A stretch of DNA of 64,000 nucleotides. Origin: Ixodes scapularis (Eukaryota > Arthropoda > Arachnida > Ixodida > Ixodidae). This document shows, in pieces, positions 21,802 to 31,863 of the stretch; positions within the stretch are counted from its first letter, which is position 1, and each line of letters begins with the position of its first letter. The DNA lies in the NCBI RefSeq assembly GCF_016920785.2, contig NW_024609948.1, forward strand, positions 310,001 through 374,000. Reading direction: 5' to 3'. Position numbers and translations under genes: made by a program. Below the pieces are notes generated by a model. It had not been told where the DNA came from. It searched no databases and saw only the letters and a program-made list of their open reading frames with translations.

Positions 21802-23051
21802 TAGCGAGTTCGTTTCACACGCACTGGCACCGTTCGAGTTCTCTCCCAGAATGCATCGCACTCACAGAGTGTTGCACGGAAAACTGGACTCAAACGAACT
21901 CGCCAAATGCACCGAGTGCAGAAGACTGATGCTGCCGCCATCTATGTTGTAGAAAAGGTACCGACTTCAAACCGAAACTAGCACCTTTCTGTTCCGAGTG
22001 ATGCGTGGGAATGCGAGAATGCGGTCGCTACCAACGTTTATCTACAAACGTTGGCAACTGCAACCTGTAGATTATAGTTGCGATGTCTTCAAGCAGCTCG
22101 GCTGCCGTAGAGATAGTTACAGTAGGCGTAAATTTCCGCAACCAGCTGTCTACAAAGCAGATGGTTGCGATCTTTCAATCCTTATAACTGTTTACACTGA
22201 AGAAAACTGATGCTGTCCGAGAAGAAGCTTGATCCGTTTGAGCATGGTATTATGCGTTAATCACTAAAAGGGTACGGCTTAAAACTAGCCTGTTGGAATA
22301 TCCAGCAAAACTGTGACTTTCGATTTGGATCGTCAGATTAGATATTAGCCTTGGTGAGGGCGTCGAGAACGAGAGCTTTCTCGAACAAAATACGACGGGG
22401 CAAGTTAGCTGACGTAGGTAAATGTTAAACATGATGATGTTGCCCAATCCTCGGGTAAAGTCACCATCTTTAACTTTCTCTGATGCTTATTGGGCAGTCA
22501 GAGGTTTCTGCTGGGGGAGTTTTATCGACAAATTTTAAATTTTCCACCCGCACACGGATGGTGATAGGCACCCCGGGGGCCGCTGTTGCGTTTGTTCTGA
22601 GCATTTCTTTACACACTGGTATATTTCAGCGTTTGTACGGCAACAGAGCGATTTAAAACCTGCAAATAAAGCACGGGTTGTCACTTGCTTCCTTCGTGAA
22701 ATAGCAGACGCTCACAATTCAAGCTCGCGTTTGATTTCGTTGCCCGCGGGACGCGATTTCTATCAGAAAATCTTTTTTTTTTTTTCCGTTCGGTTCCGCG
22801 ACACATCGTAGCAGACGAACCCTCGTCGTCTGCTCCCGCTCCTCGCCGGCCCCGCCGGAGCGAGGCATGACGGGATTGCATTTTGGCGCACTCCCGATTT
22901 TCTCGGTGCAGCGAGTGCATGCACGCGTGGGGTGTCAGCGCTGAAACGAACTCGGAAAGTGCAACCATTCGTGGAGCGCCGGCCGAAACGAACCCGTTCC
23001 ACGCTGCGAGTGGGCACGCGTGGGCACGAGTGCCGTGAAACGAACTCGCTA
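21802..23051. mobile_element. PIF/Harbinger-like element, TTA target duplication
   Basis: TAGCGAGTTCGTTTCAC at 21802 is repeated inverted at 23035-23051, and TTA flanks both ends (21799-21801, 23052-23054). The left and right 100 bp also share iterated CGAACTCG and GAACTCG motifs. The 3-bp TWA duplication puts it with Harbinger-type elements. The core has a 12-13-bp T run and no transposase. A 167-bp relative with GTTCGTTTCAC in its TIR lies at 40798-40964. Confidence 0.75.
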
Positions 23052-23054
23052 TTA

Positions 23055-23676
23055 GTCACTTCACCCCACGAGTGCATCTCTGAGCTCAATGTCAGTAATC
23101 TCGTCTAGTACCAGTGAACTACAACTGAAATTTGGTCACTTGAGCCCTACACGTATTTTGTTTGCCAAACTTCCGCTTCTTGTTACTTCATTGGGCGAAA
23201 AGCAAGCCGCATCTTCACAGTATTACCAAAGTTGAGCCCAGCGTTGGCGCATGAACTTTTAATAAATTCGACCTCACTACTGCACAAAAGTTACTATGAT
23301 GTCTTCCTCGTGTCATCACATATCTCACACTCAAATTTTATGCTGATAGAAGATTGACTTTTCGCAAACACTGAGATCGGCTTGCTACGACGGAGGCCCT
23401 AACAAGCGTCCCCGACTCCTCGGTAAGCCTTTTTCGACGAGCTTTTCCTGACGCCCAAGATCTGTGCCTGAACGGTGTGTCTGAAATTATCTCGGCATAC
23501 TCAGTCAGAAAGAAAGCAAACACATAACAAATATTATAGCCATTAGCAACCGTCAAATGCGCCTTGAATAATTTCGTTCGTTTGGCGCACCACATAGGGG
23601 TTCATGCCCGTCCGGCGCACTTCCGGCGAATGGTGCGAGCGACATCCTTTTCACAAGTGCTCGACTTTTGCTTTCT
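23055..23676. other. Unassigned sequence
   Basis: No supported feature. 23340-23595 is open on the minus strand for 85 codons, without recognisable motifs. Confidence 0.4.
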
Positions 23677-23679
23677 TAA

Positions 23680-24588
23680 TAGCCGATTCACACGACGGAC
23701 CAAATCGCGATTTTCGTCCGCGGACCGTGTACCACGTGACCGGCACGTCACCGATTCCTGCGATCCGCGCCTCCTCCGCGGAGGCGCGGACTGATAAAGT
23801 CGAGCGCCTTTTTCACTCGCGGACGTTTGGCGGCAGACTGACTTGGAAAGCATTCAGTCTGGCAACGGTACATGGTTTTCTTGGTATTTTGCTTCTGGTC
23901 GTTCAAAACAAAAATGGCGCGTCGTTGCGTTTTGTGCGTTTGTTGGTTCATTTTGTCGTACGATTCTTGGTTCCACGCTTGAGAGAAACGCCAGAAACTT
24001 TGTCCGGCTGACGCGACGCAGGTTCCGGTGCTCCTCCGGGTCCGTGTCAACAAGCTCCCGTCGAAACTCGTCTAGCACGCCGCGATAATTATTTCACGTC
24101 CAATCAGGATTTCACCGAGCAAGCCCTCTCTTGTGCATGTGGTGTGCAGCGTGCTTGAGTGTTGTGCACGAGCGCGGAGTGTGTGAAGGCATCTCCAAAC
24201 GCCTCTCCGCGAGCCCAGAAGTTCGTCGCGTCTACGCCGAAGCTTTCTCGGGCAGGATCATGCCTGTGTCACTGTCATGCTTTGGGTTAGTAAAGTTAGT
24301 GGCGCTTCGCGCGAAGCCTGTCCCGGTGTTTTGTTCTCGATCTGTACGTAGCAGCGGCGTACGATTCTTTATCGCGGTAGCAACCGTCGATTTTTCTCTT
24401 GGACAACGGTGCTACTGTGCGATGTTGGAGTTTCGCGGCACTGTGGGGTGCGAACAGGTTCAGTCCGTCCTCACTGGCGTCTGCTCGTCGTCTCCCTCGT
24501 GTGGATGCGCTTGGGAGACGGACGAACCGCGGACATGTCGTCACGTGATCAATCCGTCCGCGGATCAGTCCGTCGTGCGAATCGGCTA
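23680..24588. mobile_element. PIF/Harbinger-like element, TAA target duplication, second
   Basis: TAGCCGATTCACACGACGGAC at 23680 matches the inverted right end 24568-24588 at 20 of 21 positions. TAA is duplicated outside (23677-23679, 24589-24591). The CACACGACGGAC core is shared with 2651-3320. The right TAA is also the start of the next element (TAAAGGGCAACTC), so this copy jumped into the tip of that element. No transposase. Confidence 0.75.
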
Positions 24589-24589
24589 T

Positions 24590-25574
24590 AAAGGGCAACT
24601 CCGCTTCACTTTTGATATTTAGGAAACTATGTAGCCCTCTTCAGTATCATATAGGAAGACCCCATGTCAAACATTACGATCTAATTCCGTTTATATATTT
24701 AATAAACTGGCCAGCAAACCTTCAAGCGAGCCAAGTCGCCGAAATCTGCCGACTCTATAGCGTGCGGCGCGAGGCGCAATCATCAGCGCAGTCAATAGGG
24801 AGTTTTCGTAGATCGTTTTCGCCGTCCCGCAAGGCCCTCCGCAACCCGCTACGATAGCGGGAAATCCACAGTCGAGGCTATCGGCGCGCAGGCGCAGTTG
24901 CAACTTCTTCGTTGCGGAACGCTTAGCGGAGGGGGCAGCGCGGTCTACGAAAACTCCCTATTGCCACGGAGTTGGAGCGGCCAACGTTGAACCACTACGA
25001 CAGAGGCATGTCTGCGTCATTCTCACGTTTTGTTTGTTTTTAGTTCTCAGAGCGAAATTGAACGATGACGTCATGAGTTTCTCTTCCCGGTGTTGGCTGA
25101 CCGGGCGTTCACGTGATCACCGTAACACGGATGCGCTAGTTTGCGCTGCCCTGCGCGCTTATCGGTCTGTTTCTCCGCTCCCCTTCTCCTCTTTCGTCTT
25201 CTGCGTTGCTTCTGCCCTTCCTCCTCTCCCCCGGGCCATCACCGTCCACGCCATGCAAAGCGACCTGCCCGCGTCAAAAAAAAAAAAAAAGAAGACCTGC
25301 CCGCGTCGCGTGTTCTGTTTCTCGCTCCCTCCCGAACGTCACAAGACCACGTGGTTCGACGTGACGTGGCCATGACTCTGACGACCCGAGACCAATGTTG
25401 CCTGACGCAACTGAAGTTTCGGTTTCGGTATCTGCTGATGTTTTAATAAGGATTATACAAATAATATTCCACATTTCGCAAATCCGAAGACGTAGAGTTA
25501 TTTAGTAGTGCCTTGTGAATGTGAATCACATGGAAGCCTAAAATTTTCGGAATTGAGCGGAGTTGCCCTTTAAA
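24590..25574. mobile_element. TIR element with AAAGGGCAACTCCGCT ends, carrying a nested MITE
   Basis: AAAGGGCAACTCCGCT begins at 24590 and its reverse complement ends at about 25573. Partial similarity continues inward (T-TTTAGG against ATTTTAGG). The element contains the 169-bp MITE at 24794 and two A runs near 25280. No coding domain. Confidence 0.6.
24794..24962. mobile_element. MITE with AATAGGGAGTTTTCGTAGA ends
   Basis: Perfect 19-bp inverted ends at 24794 and 24944-24962 enclose a GC-rich 131-bp core with further short palindromes. It is nested inside the 24590-25574 element and so is younger than it. Confidence 0.75.
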
Positions 25575-25791
25575 ACGGCTTGTATGTGCGAATATGCGCA
25601 TACGCGATGTTGAGTGGACTTCCTGCAGTGCTGCGGGGTTCGAGTAATAACGGTGACAGTGTGCAGCTCTGGAGGTCATGGGTGGCTCGCCGTAGACTAG
25701 TGCACTGTCACACAAGGGCAACGTGTGGAAATGTCAGCACGAATGGCTAGAAAACGTGCATGTCTGTGAAAGAAAGACACCTCGATATCCT

Positions 25792-25895
25792 ACAGCGCTT
25801 TGTCTTGTGCTCTTTTCGTCTCTTTGTGTCCTCGTCTTAGTCGCGCTGTTTTTCAACATGAACTCTCACCAACTCGCCCAGTTATCTATCCTTAT
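25792..25895 (+). repeat. GCGCTGTTTTTCAACATGAA repeat fragment
   Basis: ACAGCGCTTTGTCTTGTGC, GTCCTCGTCTTAGTCGCGCTG and CACCAACTCGCCCAGTTATC occur in this order. The same order, decayed, occurs at 34370-34420 and, inverted, at 52895-52990. CACCAACTAGCCCA recurs at 32472 and 54516. The GCGCTG...GTCCT...GCGCTGTTT order also lies just 3' of the Penelope-like ORF (62797-62853), so these may be truncated tails of that family (inference). Confidence 0.5.
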
Positions 25896-26059
25896 CCTAC
25901 TGACTTTTTATCCTGTTTTCAAAGGTTAGCAAATGCTTCAAAGGCGATTTCAGGCACCGCGTTGTTGCGCATGCACTTTTAGGCAGACATTATCAAGTTT
26001 TGCTAACTTTTTCCTCTTCGCGCAAGTTCATACAGTTTTCAGTTAGGCTTTCGTTGCCT

Positions 26060-26145
26060 AGAGAGTAAACCACTCTCCCCCTCCCCCTCATACAGCATTT
26101 TGTCATGCCCCCCCCCCCTCCGAAACAAAATCCTGGCTACGTGCC
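26060..26145. mobile_element. Truncated MITE, AGCCAGGA family
   Basis: Inverted relative to the copy at 1421-1564. It ends TCCTGGCTACGTGCC, and only this end is intact. The C run (26109-26118) is the counterpart of the G run in copy 1. Confidence 0.55.
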
Positions 26146-26519
26146 TGGCCTTTACTACTGGCACTTCTATGTTTTCGAAACCAAACGGACGTTCCAAACT
26201 TCGTAAATGATATGAAGTGAAACTGTCACCTGCGCGTGATTTCACTTTTATGCAATGTTCGCGTCTTCCTTAAGAGGGAGCGCTCCTCGATTTTCATCTC
26301 CGATAGTAACTTTTCAAGAATCCAGATGGCGCGCGCGTCGAAGGCGTGAAAAGGCGCTCTCCCTCCGAGGCGAATGAGTGCGTAACGTATCTGGGTCTAG
26401 CAGCGAAATGAGAGCTCACGTCCCTTAAGACTCCTCGGGAAAGAACGTAAACCACATTTTTGTTCGTTACAGTTGCATTTCCTTCAGTGTAGTCGAAACG
26501 CAACCAAAACGCCGCTAGT

Positions 26520-26956
26520 GACAGCCTTCACAGTGCTTCCGTGCCCCGAGAAACACGCGGACGGCGCTTCACGTCTCCTTCGGTAGGGTGACGTAAATGA
26601 CACGTGATGACGTCGCATTCGATGCTCGCAGCGGATTCGCGGGTTTGTGAGGCTCGTGCCGAGTCGCCCACGGCAGCGGCGGCGGCGGGCCGCGGCCGGC
26701 AGTTGCCCCGAGGGGCTAGAGGGGTGCGGAGTGGCGCGTGCGGTAGGTAAATGTTCGCGGGGAGTGACTTCTCCGGAGGATTCGGAGAACTCTGAACGCC
26801 GATATGTTGTCCGTCCGGCGGTGACGGCTGTTCGCGCACGACCGCTCTGTTGTGGTCGTTATTGGTTTAGAAGTTATTGGTTTAGAAGGTTTAGAAGTGG
26901 TTTCAGTCGCGATATGTCAGTCGGCTGGCATTCCCGAAGAAAACCGAAATCAAGAG
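26520..26956 (+). promoter_or_regulatory. CpG-rich promoter-like block and possible first exon
   Basis: This is the most CpG-dense stretch in the window, unlike its AT-rich neighbours. It has CRE-like sites TGACGTAA (26589) and TGACGTCG (26608) around a CACGTG (26601), then GC-rich sequence, then ATG at 26914 (CGCGAT-ATG-TCAG). A strong splice donor AGAG|GTAAGAAC follows at 26956/26957. I infer a promoter and first exon. There is no TATA box, as is usual for CpG-type starts. The ATG frame continues only if the donor is used or to a stop soon after. Confidence 0.4.
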
Positions 26957-27286
26957 GTAAGAACTTTTTTTATGACGTCCCCATTCAGTTATGATTTCTG
27001 TCACAAGTGATGTACATTTTCCCTTTATCAGAATGGTGCGATTGCCACGATCGATTGAGAATCACTTTGTGTACTTCAGGCTGGTGCGAACCACACACTG
27101 AATAAACGTATAGCTTCTATTGTAAACAGATTGCTTCCAGATTCGGATGTGTTCGAGGGACGAAGTACGTCGCTATCATTACCTAGTTTGAAATTTTCAT
27201 GAAAGCTCGCAATTGTTACTTGGTGTCCTGCATTGAACATAATTATTGACTCTGCTTTTAACCAATCTGCTATTTATACGTTCTAG

Positions 27287-27645
27287 CGCAAGACTTGGTC
27301 GGCTCGGCAAACAGTCTTATCGACTCCAGTTTGTGACCGCCTCCAGTCCTTCAACTTGGGCGGACCCGTGCCTGAAGACTGCGCTAATCTGCAATCAAGG
27401 GACATGATGTTATCATTCTATGAGCAGGCCTTTGAAACATTAACTCGTCATCGTCTTCACTGTATTGGGGTTGTGGAGGAAGAGCGAAGTCCCGCTACAG
27501 TATTCTGAGTGAGGAAAGGAACAACATGCGTTCTTTCAATTGAGAACGTTTCCACTTGCGTCTATTTTCCAAATTTAGACGAATTTCATAATTGCAATAT
27601 TAAAATGCGACCACGCAATGTGAATAAAATCTCCTGGGTGCTTGT
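27287..27645 (+). CDS. Possible terminal exon, 73-codon open frame, function unknown
   Basis: It follows an acceptor-like TATTTATACGTTCTAG and is open to TGA at 27506. AATAAA follows at 27623, so it looks like a last exon. The frame starts RKTWSARQTVLSTP and ends EEERSPATVF. I recognise no domain. Spliced to the donor at 26956, the frame that stays open through both exons has no ATG. The frame with the ATG at 26914 would stop 17 codons into this exon. So a middle exon or another start is missing, or it is a pseudogene. This is the best host-gene candidate, but weak. Confidence 0.3.
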
Positions 27646-27963
27646 TTTGCAGTTGACTGACCACCAGTTTTCGTTTCTACATTTCTTGTCGTGTCTCTAT
27701 AATCGTTCTTAAGTTTGGTTACTTCTCCTCCACTACTAAAATCCCTCTTTTGTACTCGAAAAAGTAAATCTACAAAAATATGTTACGTGAAGGGTCCGAT
27801 TTTCCTCTACCCACTAAAAGAAAGCATTAAAATGTGATGTTGCAAGCGTATTCTACATAAATAAAACGTAAAGAGGCCACCTAGCTTACTGATATTTGTG
27901 CGTCAAATATACATGCAGTTCTGTTATGTTATGCCGCGGCAGTTTTCTCTAGGACGACTCTGT
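27646..27963. other. Unassigned AT-rich sequence
   Basis: Nothing recognisable. It precedes the left arm of the long inverted repeat. Confidence 0.4.
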
Positions 27964-28961
27964 CTTCAGATAAGAACGGCCGACCGTGTCCGGTGACAGT
28001 TTTTAATTTTGACCAGAAAAATGCATCTTGCTGCCTCAATGCCCAGAAAAACGGAACCGGTCTTTGTTTTAGGAAAAAAAAACAAACAAAGTTACCTTCA
28101 AGAAAACAAGTCAGAAACACCTGCTCAATCTGAAGCGTTATCTGTGGATTTAGCAAAATTGGCATTTCAGGCAGCTCTCCCCGAAAATGTGTTGTGGCTG
28201 CTGGCCCGTATCGGAATGGTTGACCCAAATTATTTATCACTACGTATCGACGTCGTTATTTTGAAATAAAAAAATCGCACAGACGACGGCACATTGAGCA
28301 ATACTGCCAAAGTTTTAACTTCTTTTTTTGTCCGCATTTATTCAAGCCCGTTTTCAAACTTTGCCAGCGTGTTGTCCTCTATTTTGCTATAAATATTGTC
28401 GTCCTGATTAGCAGGAAAAGTTGACGAGAAACGCTCAAATCGAGGCATTTTACTAAATATGCATACTTTTGCAAATCAATTAAAAAAAAATGCTATCTTC
28501 GATATTTTAACTCTTCAAAATAACGCCAATAGTATCTATGAGCATGATGTGCAAAAATATTATTGCATTGTTTCTGTGTCTTATACATACCCGTAGTTGA
28601 CAAGTTCATAATTTTTACAGCCCGTAAGAGTGCTCCGGGGTGGTCAGATTGGCAGCGCAGGGGTGGGCGATAGTTTCTAAGTGATAATGTTTAGCAAGTT
28701 ATTTTTTCTTCGTACGAGATTTAAAAAAAAAAAGTACGCATGAGCCGGAGCAATCGAGAGACGCTAGCCTGTCGCACGCTTCTCAGGGTACGTTTTCGGT
28801 AGTCGGCGTGTAGCGTCTCTGTGTACGCCAAGCAAAGGAATCAACAAAAGTGGTTCCGATAGCAGATGTTTATCTCAGCGTGTAAGAGAATGGGGGCTGC
28901 CGAGAACAATGATCTTCGGCACGTAATCACAAAAGAAATATTATTGTGCTACAATAAATAG

Positions 28962-29165
28962 GACGTGAACGGGAAGGAATACACGAAGTTTCGGGCGGAC
29001 GCCCATCTTCGTGTAAGAAACAAAAAATCGGTGAGTAACAAATGTATAGCCCCCTTTTCTTGTGACGTATACGACCCTTTCTTTGTTTCTCGCCGTGTTT
29101 CGTATCTATCACTTGAAGAAGGACGTTCGCCCGAAACGTCGTATTTTCCTTCCCGTTCACGTTTT
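28962..29165. repeat. Opposed Penelope-type hammerhead-like motifs
   Basis: Plus strand 29111-29142 reads CTTGAAGAAGG, a short stem-loop, then CCCGAAACGTCG. The minus strand over 28980-29015 reads ACGAAGATGGGCG...CGCCCGAAACTTCG. Both resemble the hammerhead core CUGANGA...GAAA used in Penelope-like element terminal repeats (known). Each has a substitution in the conserved core (C3 or U4), so cleavage is doubtful. Both continue into CCTTCCCGTTCACGT, so they are two inverted copies of one terminal repeat about 140 bp apart. Confidence 0.45.
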
Positions 29166-29394
29166 AGGCAGTGTAGCTGCATCTTTCGTGTTTTTGATTA
29201 ATTGGTCACCCGGAGGATCACGTCACAAGAAAGGGTGCGTTGATTGAAGGAAAAGGAGGGGAGGCGAAACCATTAGAGGGCACAACCTCTTCGGTTGCCA
29301 TATATTATTAGAGAAGATATTCACATGCGACGTCATGCATACTGACAACCAAAAAAAGGGACTTGTAGCTGCGCTCCAATCAGTGATGACACCA

Positions 29395-29750
29395 GCCACG
29401 ATTCCGCCCGCGCATACTATGGCCTTGGGAACATTCACGAGTGGCTTGGGGAGGTTGCTCCTTTCTACGCACATTTTATGTGGGCCAGTGACGGCGGAGC
29501 AAGCTACTTCAGGAATAGGCACCAACTTCATGAGCTCGCTAAGACCGAGTACCTGTCGGCCAAGTGGCTAGTTTCCGCTACTGGGCATACCAAGAACGTC
29601 TGCGATGGGATTGGAGGCCTCGTCAAGCACCATGATGCAACTGTTTACAACCTTCGAGGGCCGGCTACATCAGATATGAAATGTGCGTCAGATATGGTGG
29701 ACGTCCTCAGCACCAAATTACCCAACGTGGCATTGATTAGCAAGGGCTGA
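29395..29750 (+). pseudogene. DNA-transposase-like fragment
   Basis: One frame, open from about 29398 to TGA, contains GLGNIHEWLGEVAPFYAHFM, then WASDGGASYFRNR, AKWLVSATGHTKNVCDGIGG and LVKHH. The combination SDG...YFRN...ATGH.K..CDGIGG.VK is found in transposase-like proteins that recur across arthropod genomes (from memory). I cannot place the superfamily. N- and C-terminal parts are missing. It lies at the centre of the long inverted-repeat element, so it is probably that element's own gene. Confidence 0.45.
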
Positions 29751-30950
29751 CTTTTAGGAGTTCAGTTGAAATGAAAACAACAGCCTGGGATTCCCTCCAT
29801 CCTATGCCTGGAATTCCCTCCATCCCGTGCCTGGAATTCAATCCTGGCACTGCTGACAGTGTATAGATGCGTCAACTCACTGCGACACGAATTGCTCGTA
29901 GCACGAACGATGGCGTCTACAAGCAAGCCACTCGGACAATAAAGGCTCGATTCCACCCAGGCCTGCTGGCAGGCTAGTGCGAAGCGGCTACAATGCGTCT
30001 ATAAGACAAAAATGTGATGAAAAGGGAGCATAAAAAGTCTCAAACAAACGAACTGTCCAGCTCGCTTGCACCTTTGCATTTAATTGCATTATAAACAAAC
30101 AAAAATCTTTCTTCCTCTTTTCTTTTTTTTTTTTTTTTTTTTTGCGGTGTGCGGCCCACCACGGCCGAGGCTCTATTGCCGCGCGAAGGTGCCCCCGTTG
30201 TACGGCGCCCTATCCTCAATATCGTGTTAGAGCCCTATATCCTGTTACCTAAACGCCTGTTATCGGAGCCGCACCGATCGTTTCCCCTACGTGGCGTGCG
30301 CAGAGACGCTACACGCCCGCCATAGAAAGCGGGCCCTGCGAAGCGTGCGACAGGCTAGCGTCTCGCGATTGCTCCAGCTTCTGCGCATTTTTTTGACTCT
30401 TGTACTAATAGACAAAAAAAGACGCATCAAGAATCATCACTTCAAAAGTACCCTCCACCTCTGTGCTGTCAATCTGACCACCCGGGAGAAGTTTTACGCT
30501 GTGTAAAAATAATGAAATTGTCAAATAGGCGTACGCACAGGCCTCATTCATGGCAACCGCGGTAGCCTCCATTTGGCCAGATTTTCTTGCTTTGTAACTT
30601 TAAAGACACACAAATAATGCAACATGTTTTTGCACATCCTGTTAGTACATATCACTGGCGCTAACTTGAAAGAGTTTGAAAAAATCGAAGATGGCCTTTC
30701 TTTTTAAATTGATTTTCAAAATTATGCACATTTACGGAAATGCCTTTATTTGAGCGTTTTTCGTGAACTTTTCCCGCTAACAAGGACAACAATACTTGTC
30801 ACGAAGATTAGCCAAATAGAGGATAACACGCTGACAAAACAACAACAACAACGACCGGTTCCGTTTTCCTGGGCATTGTGGCAGCAAGATGCATTTTTCT
30901 AGTCAGAATTAAAAATGGTCACCGGATATGGTCGACCGTTCTTATCTGAA

Positions 30951-31860
30951 ACACCAGATGCACCTTCCGAATTGTGCAAAGTATATCAAAGCGCGTAGAT
31001 TAAACAAAATAAATAATGTCTTCGTTGTTTGCTATAATTGTTCACGAGGCCTATTATTGCACTTTTTTTTCTTTTTTTTTTTTAATGTGTAGCAATGCGT
31101 TCGAAGAAAGTGTGATTTTGTTTTTGTTGGTGAATGTCATTTGTGCTGACATACATGATGATAAGCTACGATATTGAACTGCGGAAATGAAAAAATAATT
31201 CTTCTTATTGCACAAAAACTCCCTTCGCGAGATTATGAATTTCCCGAACAAATTACACATGGGGAATTAAATCCCCATGTATCGATTTAAGTTACCTGTG
31301 GACGAACGAGTTTTTTTTTTTTTTTTTTTTATTTAGCACGACATACTTCTATCTAATTTTCCGGCATTTATACGTTCGGCATTAGTCATTTGATTACTTT
31401 GTGTTTTGAAGTTCACGCCTCTGTATTGTTCCAGACTAACATCCGCAAGGTAGCTCGTAAAGTAAAAAAAAAAAAAATAGCAAAACACACCTAAAATGCC
31501 TTCCGAAGTCATTATCTTGTGTAAGTACAAGGACGTTTTGTAAATTTTGGGGGTAAACCTAGGGAGATACAGGTTATCAGTTTGACATAATGTCAGTGTT
31601 AGTGTTATCCGATTACCTCATCTTGCGAGACGTTTACTTTTAGAATCTCAATAATTGGCATACTTTTCTAGCAACACACGCAGGACACGCACACCTCAAA
31701 AGAGCGAAAGCAAATGTAAAAAAAAAAAAAAAAAGAAAAAAACGCGGCACGGGTTATCTGCACTGTGTCGCCCGTTGGCGAAGACAAAACGCCAACAGTC
31801 CAAATGGACTCGGATGTGCGTATTTCGATGCCGCTCTTACCTCCGCGGATTCCCGTTTTG
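30951..31860. other. AT-rich sequence with homopolymer runs
   Basis: T runs at about 31064 and 31311-31330, A runs at 31463 and 31717. ACATGGGG and CCCCATGT form a small hairpin at 31249-31281. No gene seen. Confidence 0.4.
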
Positions 31861-31863
31861 TCC

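Larger units (their letters stand above)
27964..30950. mobile_element. 3-kb element with 0.7-0.9-kb inverted arms
   Basis: The left arm 27964-28868 and right arm 30254-30950 are inverted, collinear copies. Matching blocks from the outside in are TTCAGATAAGAACGG, AAAAATGCATCTTGCTGCC, GAAAACGGAACCGGTC, AGCGTGTT-TCCTCTATTT, GAAACGCTCAAAT, GGTGGTCAGATTG, GAGCAATCG-GAGACGCTAGC and CCTGTCGCACGCTTC. The left arm has about 210 bp (near 28078-28290) that the right lacks. The 1.4-kb centre holds a transposase-like fragment and two opposed ribozyme-like motifs. The divergence is clearly well above sequencing error, so this is an old structure and not an assembly fold. Its superfamily is unknown. Confidence 0.7.
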
